A stretch of DNA of 64,000 bases, taken from the NCBI GenBank assembly GCA_001898185.1, contig MKTI01000010.1, forward strand, positions 205,737 through 269,736, written 5' to 3'. The position numbers and the translations under genes were made by a program. This document shows, piece by piece, positions 19,868-29,390 of this stretch. The notes beneath the pieces are model-generated. The model made no database searches. It was not told the origin of the DNA and saw only the letters and a list, made by a program, of their open reading frames with translations. This DNA comes from Cellulomonas sp. 73-145. GTDB taxonomy: Bacteria; Actinomycetota; Actinomycetes; Actinomycetales; Cellulomonadaceae. Every line of letters starts with the position of its first letter. Positions within the stretch are counted from its first letter, which is position 1.

Positions 19868-22351
19868 ATGGCGCGCCGCCCGGCCACCCCCTCGCTGCCT
19901 CCCGACGACCTCGTCGAGCACATCGTCGACATCGACGTCGCGAACGAGATGGAGGGCTCCTTCCTCGAGTACGCGTACTCGGTGATCTACGCCCGGGCCC
20001 TGCCGGACGCACGGGACGGGCTCAAGCCGGTGCAGCGCCGCATCCTGTTCCAGATGGGCGAGATGGGCCTGCGCCCCGACCGGCCCTACGTGAAGTCCGC
20101 CCGGGTGGTGGGCGACGTGATGGGCAAGCTGCACCCGCACGGCGACTCGGCGATCTACGACGCGATGGTGCGTCTGGCCCAGCCGTTCTCCCTTCGGCTG
20201 CCCCTGGTGGACGGGCACGGCAACTTCGGCTCGCTCGACGCCGGTCCGGCCGCACCCCGGTACACCGAGGCGCGCCTGGCACCGGCCGCGCTGGCGATGA
20301 CCCAGGGTGTCGACGAGGACGAGGTCGACTTCGTCCCGAACTACGACAACAAGCTGATGCAGCCCTCCGTGCTGCCGGCCGCGATCCCGAACCTCCTGGT
20401 CAACGGCGCGACCGGCATCGCCGTCGGCATGGCGACCAACATGGCCCCGCACAACCTCGTCGAGGTGATCGCCGCCGCCCGGCACCTGGTGCTGCACCCG
20501 CAGGCGAGCCTCGAGGACCTCATGCGGTTCGTGCCGGGCCCCGACCTGCCCGGTGGCGGCAAGATCGTCGGCCTGGACGGCGTGCGCGAGGCGTACCGCA
20601 CCGGCCGTGGGGCGTTCCGGACGCGGGCGACCGCCCGGATCGAGAACGTGACGCCCAAGCGCAAGGGCATCGTGTTCACGGAGCTGCCCTTCGGCGTCGG
20701 GCCGGAGAAGGTGATCGAGAAGATCTCCGAGGGCGTCAAGGCCAAGCGCATCTCGGGGATCAACGACGCCGTCGACCTGACGGACGGCACGCACGGCCTC
20801 CGCCTGGTCGTCGAGGTGAAGTCCGGGTTCGATCCCGACGCCGTGCTCGAGCAGCTGTACCGGCTCACGCCGCTCGAGGAGTCGTTCGCGATCAACAACG
20901 TCGCGCTGGTGGACGGTCAGCCGCGCACCCTGGGGCTGCGCGAGCTGCTGCAGGTGTGGGTGGACCACCGCGTGACCGTGGTGCGCCGCCGGTCGGCGTT
21001 CCGGCTGGCGCGACGGCAGGAGCGGCTGCACCTGGTCGAGGGCCTGCTGGTGGCGATCCTCGACATCGACGAGGTGATCCAGGTGATCCGCTCGTCGGAC
21101 GACACGGAGGCGGCCCGTGCCCGCCTGCGGACGGTCTTCGACCTGTCCGAGCCCCAGGCGGAGTACATCCTCGAGCTGCGGCTGCGGCGGCTGACGCGCT
21201 TCTCGCGCATCGAGCTGGAGCGGGAGCAGGCCGAGCTGACGGCCGAGATCGCCCAGCTGCAGGCGCTGCTGGCCGACGACGCCCTGCTGCGCACGCAGGT
21301 GTCCGACGAGATGGCCGCGGTGGCTGCCGCGTACGGCACGCCGCGACGCACGATCCTGCTGGAGTCGGCGGGCGGCCCCTCCGTCAGCGGCGCACCGGCT
21401 GCGCGCACCGCCGCCGCCGGTGCCGCGCCGCTGCAGATCGCGGACTCCCCGTGCTGGGTGCTGCTGTCCGCCACCGGCCTGCTGGCCCGCACGGCGTCCG
21501 ACGAGGTCCCGTCGCGCGGGGCCGACGGTCAGCGCCACCGGCACGACGCCCTCACGTCCGCCGTACCGACGACCGCGCGGTCCGAGGTCGGGGCCGTGAC
21601 CGACCGGGGCCGGGTCGTCCGGGTCCCCGTGGTCGACCTGCCGGGGCTGCCTCCCACCGACGGGGCGCCGTCGCTGTCGGGCGGTGTGCCGGTGGGCGAG
21701 GTGATCGGTCTCGAGCGCGGCGAGCACGTCGTCGGGCTCGCCTCCCTCGCGGCCGACGCACCACCGCTCGCCCTCGCCACGGCGCAGGGCACCGTCAAGC
21801 GGGTGCTGCCGGGTGATGCGCCGGGCAACCGGGACTCGTGGGAGGTGATCGCCCTCAAGGAGGGCGACACGGTGGTCGGTGCAGCCGAAGGCCCCGACGA
21901 CGCCGAGCTGGTGCTGATCTCCTCGGACTCGTCGCTGCTGCGCTTCGGTGCCGCTGCGGTGCGCCCGCAGGGCAGGGCCGCCGGTGGCATGGCCGGCATC
22001 AACCTCGCCGCCGGCCGCCGGGTCGTGGCCTTCGCCGTGGTGCCGGCCGGTACGGCGGACGACGCCGTGGTCGCGACCGTCGCGGGAAGCGCGGACGCCC
22101 TGCCCGGCACGCAGGCGGGCACCGCCAAGGTGACGCCGTTCGCGCTGTACCCGTCAAAGGGCCGCGCGACCGGCGGCGTACGGTCCCAGCGGTTCCTGAA
22201 GGGCGAGGACACGCTGCTGCAGGCCTGGGTCGGCCCGGCACCCGCCCGAGCCACCGGCTCCGGCGGCCAGGCCGTCGCGCTGCCGGCTCTCGACGAGCGC
22301 CGTGACGGCTCGGGCACTCCCCTCGCCGCTCCGGTGCACGCGATCGGCTGA
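19868..22351 (+). CDS. parC: DNA topoisomerase (type IIA) subunit A, gyrase/topoisomerase IV
   Basis: 827 aa. Winged-helix/tower core with catalytic Tyr132 in [10 protein letters not shown]. The quinolone region reads [14 protein letters not shown] (87-100) with Ser94 and Asp98, the residues normally altered in resistance, both in the sensitive form. The C-terminal ~300 residues form a beta-pinwheel-like domain but I do not see the GyrA box (QRRGGKG), which favours topoisomerase IV ParC over GyrA. It decatenates or relaxes DNA with a ParE partner that is not in this window. ATG at 19868 has AGGAG 10 bases upstream; longer in-frame extension would run through the divergent gene. Confidence 0.92.
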   Translation: MARRPATPSLPPDDLVEHIVDIDVANEMEGSFLEYAYSVIYARALPDARDGLKPVQRRILFQMGEMGLRPDRPYVKSARVVGDVMGKLHPHGDSAIYDAMVRLAQPFSLRLPLVDGHGNFGSLDAGPAAPRYTEARLAPAALAMTQGVDEDEVDFVPNYDNKLMQPSVLPAAIPNLLVNGATGIAVGMATNMAPHNLVEVIAAARHLVLHPQASLEDLMRFVPGPDLPGGGKIVGLDGVREAYRTGRGAFRTRATARIENVTPKRKGIVFTELPFGVGPEKVIEKISEGVKAKRISGINDAVDLTDGTHGLRLVVEVKSGFDPDAVLEQLYRLTPLEESFAINNVALVDGQPRTLGLRELLQVWVDHRVTVVRRRSAFRLARRQERLHLVEGLLVAILDIDEVIQVIRSSDDTEAARARLRTVFDLSEPQAEYILELRLRRLTRFSRIELEREQAELTAEIAQLQALLADDALLRTQVSDEMAAVAAAYGTPRRTILLESAGGPSVSGAPAARTAAAGAAPLQIADSPCWVLLSATGLLARTASDEVPSRGADGQRHRHDALTSAVPTTARSEVGAVTDRGRVVRVPVVDLPGLPPTDGAPSLSGGVPVGEVIGLERGEHVVGLASLAADAPPLALATAQGTVKRVLPGDAPGNRDSWEVIALKEGDTVVGAAEGPDDAELVLISSDSSLLRFGAAAVRPQGRAAGGMAGINLAAGRRVVAFAVVPAGTADDAVVATVAGSADALPGTQAGTAKVTPFALYPSKGRATGGVRSQRFLKGEDTLLQAWVGPAPARATGSGGQAVALPALDERRDGSGTPLAAPVHAIG

Positions 22352-22353
22352 CC

Positions 22354-23115
22354 GTGCACACCCCGTCCACCCTCGAGCTGCCGCGGTCGGTGGTGCTCGC
22401 GCTGTGGCTGGCGGTCCGCGCGGACGCGACGACCGCCAGCGCCGCGGTGGAGGACGAGGACGAGCCGCACACGGTGCTGGGCGTCGAGCCGCCCGATCTG
22501 CGCGGCCTGCTCGCGGGTACGGCCCGCCCCGTCGCGCAGGCCGCCGCCGTGCTGCCGGTGCCGGGCGACCCCGCATCGGCGCCGCGCGAGGTGACGGAGG
22601 CCGCCACGGTGGCCGGCGAGGCGGTGCTGCTACGGACGGCCGACGGCGGCTGCCGCGCGCTGGTGCCGCACATCCAGCGGTTCGGCTCCGCGATCGACTT
22701 CGGCCACCTGGTCACGTGGACGGTGGTGGAGACGGACGACTGGCGGCCCGGTGTGCTGGCGCACCTCGGATCGCTGGCGGACGCCGAACGGGAGCTGCGC
22801 GAGGGTCTCGCGACCGCCACCGAGGCGCTGGTGGACCTGGACGTGGCCCGGTGGCGGCCGGAGGCGGCGGCGCAGATCGGCGCCGTCCGGGACGCGGTGC
22901 TGCCGGCGTCCCGACTGCCGGTGGGCATCGAGGGCCGTCGCGTCCGGGTGCTCGCCAGCGCCGCGCGGCTGCGCGCGATCGTGCGGCTCGCGACGCAGGA
23001 CGACGGCGGCGCGGTGAACCTGTGGCAGGCCGACCAGCGGTCCACCGCGCTGCGCGAGGTGGACCGGGTGGCTCGTCGAGCGCTCGCCGCGGCGGCGACG
23101 ACGCTGGACACCTGA
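22354..23115 (+). CDS. Conserved protein of unknown function, directly downstream of the topoisomerase gene
   Basis: 253 aa from a GTG two bases after the parC stop, so it is surely cotranscribed. It is soluble, rich in Ala, Arg and Val, with an acidic patch near residues 30-38 (VEDEDEPH). Features are VPHIQRFGSAIDFGHLVTW in the middle and a helical C-terminal half. There are no Cys pairs, P-loop or membrane segments. I do not recognise a catalytic family. Coupling to parC suggests a role related to chromosome topology or simply read-through; the sequence does not decide. Confidence 0.75.
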   Translation: MHTPSTLELPRSVVLALWLAVRADATTASAAVEDEDEPHTVLGVEPPDLRGLLAGTARPVAQAAAVLPVPGDPASAPREVTEAATVAGEAVLLRTADGGCRALVPHIQRFGSAIDFGHLVTWTVVETDDWRPGVLAHLGSLADAERELREGLATATEALVDLDVARWRPEAAAQIGAVRDAVLPASRLPVGIEGRRVRVLASAARLRAIVRLATQDDGGAVNLWQADQRSTALREVDRVARRALAAAATTLDT

Positions 23116-23168
23116 CCCGCCGCGCGACGACCGCGGCTCGGTCCCGCCCACCCGGGCGTCCTGGCGCG

Positions 23169-24377
23169 TCAGGCCAGCACGGAGCGGTACACCTCGAGCG
23201 TCCGCTCACCGATGGCCGACCACGAGAAGTGGTCCTCCACCCGCTGCCGCGCCGCGCGGCCCCACTCGGCGGCCCGCACCGGGTCGGACACCACCTCGGT
23301 GAGCGCGGCGGCGAGGTCCCGCACGAACCGGTCCGGGTCGGTGGGCGTCCCCGTCCCGTCCTGCACCTGGTCGATGGGCACCAGCCGACCGGTGACGCCG
23401 TCGTCGACCACCTCGGGGATGCCGCCCGTCGCCGTGCCGACCACCGGCAGGTCGACGGCCATCGCCTCGAGGTTGACGATGCCGAGCGGCTCGTACACCG
23501 ACGGGCAGGCGAACACCGTCCCGTGCGACAGCACAGCCACGAGCTCGGCGCGCGGCAGCATCCGCTCGATCCACACCACGCCCGTGCGCCGCTCGCGCAA
23601 CCGCTCCACCAGGCCGCTCACCTCGGCGAGGATCTCCGGGGTGTCCGGCGCGCCGGCGCAGAGCACCAGCTGGACGTCCGGCGGCAGCAGCTCGGCGGCA
23701 CGCAGCAGGTAGGGCAGACCCTTCTGCCGGGTGATGCGCCCGACGAACACGACGGACGGCCGGCTCGGGTCGATGCCCAGCTCACGCACCGTCTGCTCGT
23801 CGCGTGCCAGGTCCGCCTCCGAGGTGGGCCGCCGCCAGGAGTCCAGGTCGATGCCGTTGTGCACCACCTGGACCTTCGCGGGGTCGACTGCGGGGTACGA
23901 GCGCAGGATGTCGGCCCGCATGCCGCCGCTGACCGCGATCACCGCCGCGGCCGCCTCGTACGCCGTCTTCTCCGCCCAGCTCGAGAGGGCGTAGCCGCCG
24001 CCGAGCTGCTCGGCCTTCCAGGGTCGCAGCGGTTCCAGGCTGTGCGCCGTCACCACGTGGGGCACGCCGTGCAGGAGCCCCGCCAGGTGGCCGGCGAGGT
24101 TGGCGTACCAGGTGTGCGAGTGCACCAGGTCCGTGCCGGCCGTGATGCCGGCCACCATGGCCAGGTCCACGCCGAACGTCTGGAGGGCGGCGTTGGCGTC
24201 GCTCAGCTCGGCCGGGACGTCGTAGCCGTGCACGCCCGGGTCGTCACGCGGTCCGTCGAAGCAGTGCACCTGCACGTCGATGGCGTCGCGCAGCACCGCG
24301 GTCAGCCCGGCGACGTGCACGCCGGCGCCGCCGTACACGTGCGGGGGGTACTCCCGGGTCAGCAGATCGACGCGCAC
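23169..24377 (-). CDS. glgA: Glycosyltransferase family 4: glycogen synthase GlgA / maltose-1-phosphate synthase GlgM type
   Basis: 402 aa, the length of actinobacterial GT4 enzymes rather than the ~480 aa of GT5 GlgA. It begins [21 protein letters not shown], where the GGAG loop binds ADP-glucose; [10 protein letters not shown] starts the C-terminal domain and [12 protein letters not shown] is the GT4 EX7E motif. In mycobacteria this family member (Rv1212c) makes alpha-maltose-1-phosphate from ADP-glucose for glycogen and glucan synthesis. It is divergent from glgC, whose product is its donor substrate. A GAGGAGG ribosome site precedes the GTG. Which of the two acceptor activities it has is not settled by sequence. 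Confidence 0.92.
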   Translation of the reverse strand: MRVDLLTREYPPHVYGGAGVHVAGLTAVLRDAIDVQVHCFDGPRDDPGVHGYDVPAELSDANAALQTFGVDLAMVAGITAGTDLVHSHTWYANLAGHLAGLLHGVPHVVTAHSLEPLRPWKAEQLGGGYALSSWAEKTAYEAAAAVIAVSGGMRADILRSYPAVDPAKVQVVHNGIDLDSWRRPTSEADLARDEQTVRELGIDPSRPSVVFVGRITRQKGLPYLLRAAELLPPDVQLVLCAGAPDTPEILAEVSGLVERLRERRTGVVWIERMLPRAELVAVLSHGTVFACPSVYEPLGIVNLEAMAVDLPVVGTATGGIPEVVDDGVTGRLVPIDQVQDGTGTPTDPDRFVRDLAAALTEVVSDPVRAAEWGRAARQRVEDHFSWSAIGERTLEVYRSVLA

Positions 24378-24418
24378 GTCAGGCCTCCTCGCCAGGCCCC
24401 CACGGGGCCACGGGCGAC

Positions 24419-24424
24419 ACGCTA
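24419..24424 (-). promoter_or_regulatory. -10 box of glgA
   Basis: Reads TAGCGT on the minus strand, 41 bases before the glgA GTG, which gives a leader of about 33 bases carrying a GAGGAGG ribosome site. Faces away from the glgC promoter. Confidence 0.45.
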
Positions 24425-24468
24425 GCGCGCCTTGCGGGAGCCGCCTCGCTGGGGCTGGCCCGTGGGCC

Positions 24469-24474
24469 TAGGGT
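24469..24474 (+). promoter_or_regulatory. -10 box of glgC
   Basis: TAGGGT, then 7 bases, then the glgC ATG at 24482. Leaderless pattern. Confidence 0.5.
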
Positions 24475-24481
24475 TCGTGCC

Positions 24482-25723
24482 ATGGCAACGCCGCGCGTCC
24501 TCGCTATCGTCCTCGCAGGTGGGGAGGGCAAGCGGCTGATGCCGCTCACCGCCCACCGAGCCAAGCCGGCGGTGCCCTTCGGCGGGATCTATCGCCTCGT
24601 CGACTTCGCCCTGTCGAACGTCATCAACTCCCGGTACCTGCACGTCATCGTGCTGACCCAGTACAAGTCGCACAGCCTGGACCGGCACGTGGCGCAGACG
24701 TGGCGGATGTCCCAGCTGCTGGGCAACTACGTCGCCGCGGTGCCGGCGCAGCAGCGGGTCGGCAAGCACTGGTACCTCGGCAGCGCGGACGCGATCTACC
24801 AGTGCCTGAACATCATCGACGACGAGCGTCCCGACATCGTGGTGGTGGTCGGCGCGGACCACGTCTACCGGATGGACTTCTCCCAGATGGTCGACTCGCA
24901 CATCGACTCGGGAGCGGAGTTGACGGTGGCCGGCATCCGGCAGCCGATCAGCTGGGCGGACCAGTTCGGCGTCATCGAGACGGCGACGGACGACCCGACG
25001 CGCATCGCCGCCTTCCGCGAGAAGCCGAGCGACCCCGTCGGCCTGCCCGACTCCCCGGGCGAGATCCTCGCCTCGATGGGCAACTACGTGGCGAACGCCG
25101 ACGCCCTGGTCCGGGCCGTCACGCTGGACGCCGAGGACGTCAACTCGCGCCACGACATGGGCGGCGACATCGTGCCGTACTTCGTCTCCCAGGGGACCGC
25201 GGGCGTCTACGACTTCATCCGCAACGACGTGCCGGGCTCCACCGACCGCGACCGCGACTACTGGCGGGACGTCGGCACCATCGACGCGTACTTCGACGCG
25301 AACCAGGACCTGATCTCCATCGAGCCGGTGTTCAACCTCTACAACGACGACTGGCCGCTCTACACGGGCTACATCGGGCTGCCCCCGGCGAAGTTCGTGC
25401 ACGCCGGCCCCGGACGTCTGGGCCACGCCGCCGACTCCATCGTGTCCCCGGGCGTGCTCGTCTCCGGTGCGACGGTCGCCGGCTCCGTGCTGTCCCCCGG
25501 CGTGCGGCTGCACTCCTGGGCCCAGGTGACGGACTCGGTGCTGATGGACGGCGTGCACGTGAACCGGTACGCGCAGGTGCACCGGGCGATCCTCGACAAG
25601 AACGTCATCGTCCCCGAGCGCGCCCGGGTGGGCCTGGACCACGAGCACGACCTCGCTCGCGGGTTCACCGTCACGGAGAGCGGCGTGACCGTCGTCCCCA
25701 AGGGCACCGTCATCGCGGACTGA
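24482..25723 (+). CDS. glgC: Glucose-1-phosphate adenylyltransferase (ADP-glucose pyrophosphorylase)
   Basis: 413 aa, typical length. N-terminal nucleotidyltransferase domain with the signature [16 protein letters not shown] and the fructose-1,6-bisphosphate-region arginines of bacterial GlgC; GSADAIYQ and ADHVYRMDF are further conserved blocks. The C-terminal part is a left-handed beta-helix (repeats around [20 protein letters not shown]). It makes ADP-glucose from glucose-1-phosphate and ATP and sets the rate of glycogen synthesis. Divergent from glgA, with a 104-base shared control region. Confidence 0.97.
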   Translation: MATPRVLAIVLAGGEGKRLMPLTAHRAKPAVPFGGIYRLVDFALSNVINSRYLHVIVLTQYKSHSLDRHVAQTWRMSQLLGNYVAAVPAQQRVGKHWYLGSADAIYQCLNIIDDERPDIVVVVGADHVYRMDFSQMVDSHIDSGAELTVAGIRQPISWADQFGVIETATDDPTRIAAFREKPSDPVGLPDSPGEILASMGNYVANADALVRAVTLDAEDVNSRHDMGGDIVPYFVSQGTAGVYDFIRNDVPGSTDRDRDYWRDVGTIDAYFDANQDLISIEPVFNLYNDDWPLYTGYIGLPPAKFVHAGPGRLGHAADSIVSPGVLVSGATVAGSVLSPGVRLHSWAQVTDSVLMDGVHVNRYAQVHRAILDKNVIVPERARVGLDHEHDLARGFTVTESGVTVVPKGTVIAD

Positions 25724-25754
25724 CACCACAGGACGCTCCCCCGCGCCGGCCCGC

Positions 25755-25760
25755 TAGCCT
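25755..25760 (+). promoter_or_regulatory. -10 box of serB
   Basis: TAGCCT, then 6 bases, then the GTG at 25767. Leaderless pattern. Confidence 0.5.
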
Positions 25761-25766
25761 GCGCGC

Positions 25767-26438
25767 GTGACCACCATGCCCTTCGCGGCCCGCCCGGACC
25801 GGCTGGTGGTGATGGACGTGGACTCCACGCTCATCACCGGTGAGGTGATCGAGATGCTGGCCGCGCACGCGGGCAGCCGGGAGCAGGTCGCGGCGATCAC
25901 CGACCGTGCGATGCGCGGGGAGCTCGACTTCGCCGCGTCCCTGCGGGAGCGCGTCGCCACGCTGGCCGGGCTGCCGCTGCGGGTGCTCAGCGAGGTCCTC
26001 GACGAGGTGGAGCTGACCCCGGGAGCCGAGGAGCTCGTCGCCGGGCTGCGGGAGCGGGGCTGGCCGCTCGGGCTGGTCTCCGGCGGGTTCATCGAGGTGG
26101 TCGGCCCGCTGGCGGAGCGGCTCGGGATCGAGCGGCGCCGGGCGAACCGGCTCGAGGTGGCGGGCGGCTACCTGACCGGACGCGTCGCAGGGGCGGTCGT
26201 CGACCGGGCAGCGAAGGCCGCGGCGCTGCGCGAGTGGGCGACGGAGCTGCGCGTACCGCTGGACCGGACGGTGGCGATCGGCGACGGGGCCAACGACCTG
26301 CAGATGATGGCGACGGCGGGGTTCTCCGTTGCGTTCAACGCCAAGCCGGTGGTGGCGGCGCAGGCCGACGCGGCCGTGACCGGACGGCTCGACGCGATCC
26401 TCGAGCTCCCGCCGCTGCTGGTGCCGCGCACCCGCTAG
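25767..26438 (+). CDS. serB: Phosphoserine phosphatase, HAD family
   Basis: 223 aa. HAD motif I VVMDVDSTLI with Asp17 (nucleophile) and Asp19, a helical cap insert, motif II in LGLVSGGF and motif III/IV KAAALREW then AIGDGANDLQM. This is the core of SerB, which hydrolyses phosphoserine in the last step of serine synthesis; the N-terminal ACT domains present in larger SerB proteins are absent. It ends 9 bases from the convergent sixA-like gene. Confidence 0.93.
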   Translation: MTTMPFAARPDRLVVMDVDSTLITGEVIEMLAAHAGSREQVAAITDRAMRGELDFAASLRERVATLAGLPLRVLSEVLDEVELTPGAEELVAGLRERGWPLGLVSGGFIEVVGPLAERLGIERRRANRLEVAGGYLTGRVAGAVVDRAAKAAALREWATELRVPLDRTVAIGDGANDLQMMATAGFSVAFNAKPVVAAQADAAVTGRLDAILELPPLLVPRTR

Positions 26439-26447
26439 CGCGCCCCC

Positions 26448-26996
26448 TCAGGGTCGGTGCACGGCCACCAGCCGCGCCCGGCCCCGGCCCAGGTCCGGCC
26501 AGCCGTCATACGGCCGCAGCACGCTCCACGCCGCCGTCGGCACACCGGCGCGCACCTGCGCCACCGCGGCCGGGTCCGACCCCAGCGCGGCGAGCACCGC
26601 CGACACCGCGGAGATGGACGGCTCGTGGCCGACCACGGCGACCGTCCGTGCGTCCGTGGGCGTGGTGCGCAACAGCTCCACGAGGTCGGCCGCGCCCGCG
26701 TCGTACACGTCGTCGCTCAGCAGCAGCCGGGCGTCCGCGCCGGAGGACCGGGCGACCAGCTCCCACGTCTGACGGGTCCGCAGCGCCGACGAGCACCAGA
26801 CGACGTCGGGCAGCAGCCCCGCGGCGGCCCACCGGGTGCCGACCTGCGCCGCCTGCCGGCGTCCCTCGAGCGACAGCGGACGTTCGTGGTCCACCACGCC
26901 GTGCGGGCGGTCGGCCTTGGCGTGCCGGAGGAGCAGCAGCGTGCGCCTCGGCGCCGGCGCACCTGGCTGCACCGCGTCGGTCTCGTCGTCGGCCAC
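26448..26996 (-). CDS. SixA-like histidine phosphatase
   Basis: 182 aa. Histidine-phosphatase superfamily: the RHG-type motif LLLLRHAKA (Arg24, His25) and the second catalytic His in VAVVGHEPSIS. LRTRQTWELVA is the conserved branch-2 arginine region. SixA removes phosphate from histidine in phosphotransfer proteins in E. coli; the actinobacterial relatives have no proven substrate. A GGGAGG-like ribosome site precedes the GTG. It follows inhA by 32 bases on the same strand, so it may share the fabG-inhA transcript. Confidence 0.85.
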   Translation of the reverse strand: MADDETDAVQPGAPAPRRTLLLLRHAKADRPHGVVDHERPLSLEGRRQAAQVGTRWAAAGLLPDVVWCSSALRTRQTWELVARSSGADARLLLSDDVYDAGAADLVELLRTTPTDARTVAVVGHEPSISAVSAVLAALGSDPAAVAQVRAGVPTAAWSVLRPYDGWPDLGRGRARLVAVHRP

Positions 26997-27028
26997 CTGG
27001 GTCCCCCTCCCCCACGGCGGCCCGCGGG

Positions 27029-27796
27029 CTACTGGCCCATCGCGTGCACGCCACCGTCGACGTGCACGATCTCACCCGTCGTCGCGGGAAACCAGTCCGA
27101 CAGGAGCGCGGCGACCGCGCGTGCCGTCGGCTCCGGGTCGTGGACGTCCCAGCCGAGCGGCGCCCGGTCCGGCCAGCCACCCTCCATCGCCTCGAACCCC
27201 GGGATCGACTTGGCCGCGGTCGTGCGGATCGGACCGGCGGACACCAGGTTGACCCGCACCCCCGACGGACCCAGGTCGCGGGCGAGGTACCGGGCAGTGG
27301 ACTCGAACGCCGCCTTGGCGACGCCCATCCAGTCGTAGACCGGCCAGGCGTAGCGGGCGTCGAAGGTGAGGCCGACGACCGCCGAGCCGCGCACGAGGAG
27401 GGGCTGGGCCGCCACCGCGAGGGACTTCAGCGAGAACGCGGACACGTGCAGCGCGGTCGCCACGTCGTCCCACTGGCCGGCGAGGAAGTTGCCGCCCATC
27501 ACGGACTGCGGCGCGAACCCGATCGAGTGCACCACGCCGTCCAGGTGGTCGGTGTGCTCGCGCACCCGGTCGGCGAGCGCCGCGAGGTCGTCCTCGCTGG
27601 TCGCGTCGAGCTGGACGACCGGCACCGGCTTGGGGAGCCGCCGGGCGATCACCTCGGTGAGCCGGAACTGCCGCCCGAACGAGGTGAGCACCACGTCGGC
27701 GCCCTCCTGCTGGGCCAGGCGGGCGACGTGGAACGCGATCGAGGTGTCGGTGAGCACCCCGGTGATCAGCAGCGACTTGCCGTCCAGCAGACCCAT
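27029..27796 (-). CDS. fabI: Enoyl-[acyl-carrier-protein] reductase (NADH), InhA type
   Basis: 255 aa. Short-chain dehydrogenase fold starting MGLLDGKSLLITGVLTDTSI, very close in pattern to mycobacterial InhA. The catalytic pair is Tyr154 and Lys161 (YDWMGVAKA), with the Y-x6-K spacing of FabI/InhA. Ser91 (HSIGF) corresponds to the InhA serine whose change gives isoniazid resistance. It carries out the last reduction of the FAS-II cycle. It lies downstream of fabG with a 56-base gap, the mabA-inhA order of mycobacteria. Confidence 0.95.
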   Translation of the reverse strand: MGLLDGKSLLITGVLTDTSIAFHVARLAQQEGADVVLTSFGRQFRLTEVIARRLPKPVPVVQLDATSEDDLAALADRVREHTDHLDGVVHSIGFAPQSVMGGNFLAGQWDDVATALHVSAFSLKSLAVAAQPLLVRGSAVVGLTFDARYAWPVYDWMGVAKAAFESTARYLARDLGPSGVRVNLVSAGPIRTTAAKSIPGFEAMEGGWPDRAPLGWDVHDPEPTARAVAALLSDWFPATTGEIVHVDGGVHAMGQ

Positions 27797-27852
27797 GGCG
27801 GGACCCTTCGTCGATCGGATGCGTCAGGTGTCAGAGGTCGCGAGGTCGGGCG

Positions 27853-28596
27853 TCAGTGGCCCATGCCGAGGCCGCCGTCGACCGGGATGACGGCGCCGCT
27901 GATGTACGAGGCGAGCGGGGAGGCGAGGAACTCCACGACGCCGGCGATGTCGTCCACGTCGCCGAAGCGGCCGGCGGGGATCGCGGCGAGGTACGCCTGC
28001 TGCCGCTCCTGCGGGAGCGCCTGGGTCATCGCGGTGTCGATGAAGCCGGGGGCGACCACGTTGGCGGTGATGCCGCGGCCGCCGAGCTCGCGCGTGACCG
28101 AGCGAGCCATGCCGACCAGGGCCGCCTTCGAGGCGGAGTAGTTCACCTGGCCGGGGCCGCCGTACAGGCCGACGACCGACCCCATCAGGACGATCCGCCC
28201 GCGGCGCATCCGGATCATGCCCTTCGACGCGCGTCGCACCACCCGGAAGGCTCCGGCGAGGTTGACGTCCAGGACGTCGTCGAACTCCTGGTCGGTCATC
28301 CGCAGCAGCAGCTGGTCACGCGTGATGCCCGCGTTGGCGACGAGCACCTCGACGGGTCCGTGGGCCGCCTCGACCTCGCTGAAGGCCGCGTCGACCGACG
28401 CGGTGTCGCGCACGTCCCCCACGACGGCCAGCGCACCCGCCGGCGAGTCGGCGGTCCGGTCCAGGGTGGCGACCTTGTCGCCCAGGGCGAGGAAGCGCTC
28501 GGCGATCGTGCGGCCGATGCCTCGTCCGGCACCGGTCACGAGGACGCTGCGGGGAGCACGGGCCGGCTGGGGCTGGGTCTCGTCGGAGGCAGGCAC
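27853..28596 (-). CDS. fabG: 3-oxoacyl-[acyl-carrier-protein] reductase
   Basis: 247 aa. SDR enzyme: cofactor motif TGAGRGIG at 21-28, NAG at 88-90, and the Ser140 / Tyr153 / Lys157 triad (YSASK). It reduces beta-ketoacyl-ACP with NADPH in fatty-acid elongation. The first 15 residues are a Pro/Gln-rich extension. Order and spacing with the next gene match mabA-inhA. The GTG start follows a TAGCGT box by 8 bases. Confidence 0.95.
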   Translation of the reverse strand: MPASDETQPQPARAPRSVLVTGAGRGIGRTIAERFLALGDKVATLDRTADSPAGALAVVGDVRDTASVDAAFSEVEAAHGPVEVLVANAGITRDQLLLRMTDQEFDDVLDVNLAGAFRVVRRASKGMIRMRRGRIVLMGSVVGLYGGPGQVNYSASKAALVGMARSVTRELGGRGITANVVAPGFIDTAMTQALPQERQQAYLAAIPAGRFGDVDDIAGVVEFLASPLASYISGAVIPVDGGLGMGH

Positions 28597-28604
28597 GGGT
28601 CACG

Positions 28605-28610
28605 ACGCTA
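28605..28610 (-). promoter_or_regulatory. -10 box of the fabG-fabI unit
   Basis: Reads TAGCGT on the minus strand, 8 bases before the fabG GTG. Leaderless pattern. Confidence 0.5.
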
Positions 28611-28695
28611 GCCGACGACGACGGCCGGAGGCCGGAGGGCGCGACTAACGTCGGCCGGTCCGCTGTTGTGGAAGGTCCACAAGGGACCGCCGACC

Positions 28696-28701
28696 TAGGA
28701 T
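28696..28701 (+). promoter_or_regulatory. -10 box of the DUF3099 gene
   Basis: TAGGAT, then 6 bases, then the GTG at 28708. It would drive the DUF3099 / zinc protein / SURF1 unit. Confidence 0.5.
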
Positions 28702-28707
28702 CTGTGG

Positions 28708-29130
28708 GTGAGCACGCCGAGCGGGCTGCCGCCGGAGCAGCCTCCGGTGCACCGCATCACCACCGCACCACCCTCGTTGTCGGCCGACCAGTCCCGCCGG
28801 CAGCGCAGCTACCTGATCCAGATGGGCATCCGGGTGGTGTGCTTCGTCGGGGCGGTGGCCACGTTCCACCGGGTGCCCGTGGTGGTGACGGTGCTGCTGG
28901 TGATCGGCGCCGTGGTGCTGCCGTACACGGCGGTGCTGGTGGCCAACGCCGGTCGTGAGCGGCAGGCGCGCGACGCGTCGTTCCTCGACCCGCGGCTGAT
29001 CGGCGGTTCGTCGCGCACCGACGGCCGCCCGGCCCCGCCAGACCCCGAGGACACCGGCACCACGGGCGACGGCACGGCGTCCGATGCGACGTCCGAGGAA
29101 CGACGACGGCAGGCCGGAGGAGACCGATGA
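28708..29130 (+). CDS. DUF3099 membrane protein
   Basis: 140 aa. HRITTAPPSLSADQSRRQRSY is the conserved DUF3099 entry (given here up to 20 residues), followed by two adjacent membrane helices (about residues 38-55 and 58-80) and a hydrophilic, acidic tail after LIGGSS. Actinobacterial family of unknown function, regularly found next to the fabG-fabI and SURF1 genes. The stop overlaps the next start (ATGA). Confidence 0.87.
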   Translation: MSTPSGLPPEQPPVHRITTAPPSLSADQSRRQRSYLIQMGIRVVCFVGAVATFHRVPVVVTVLLVIGAVVLPYTAVLVANAGRERQARDASFLDPRLIGGSSRTDGRPAPPDPEDTGTTGDGTASDATSEERRRQAGGDR

Positions 29131-29390
29131 GCGAGGCGGGCCGGGGCACGGGCGTGCCGGACGCGGTCGGCGAGCTGGTCTGCAGCGGGCGCGGCTGCCG
29201 TCAGCCGGCGGCGTGGGGGCTGCTGTGGAACAACCCGCGCCTGCACACCCCGGACCGGCGCAAGGTCTGGCTCGCGTGCGACGAGCACCGCGGCTCGCTG
29301 TCGGAGTACCTGCAGGTGCGGGCGTTCCTGCGGGACGTGGTGCCGGTCGGCGAGCTGGTGCAGTCGGACCAGGGCGGTCCCACACCGTGA
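29127..29390 (+). CDS. Small actinobacterial protein with putative zinc site
   Basis: 87 aa. LVCSGRGCRQPAAWGLLWNNP and WLACDEHRGSLSEYL supply C-x4-C and C-x2-H, a likely zinc site. Homologues are often named acetone carboxylase in databases, a label with no basis that I can see. It overlaps DUF3099 at its start (ATGA) and SURF1 at its end (GTGA), so the three are one translation-coupled unit. Confidence 0.82.
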   Translation: MSEAGRGTGVPDAVGELVCSGRGCRQPAAWGLLWNNPRLHTPDRRKVWLACDEHRGSLSEYLQVRAFLRDVVPVGELVQSDQGGPTP

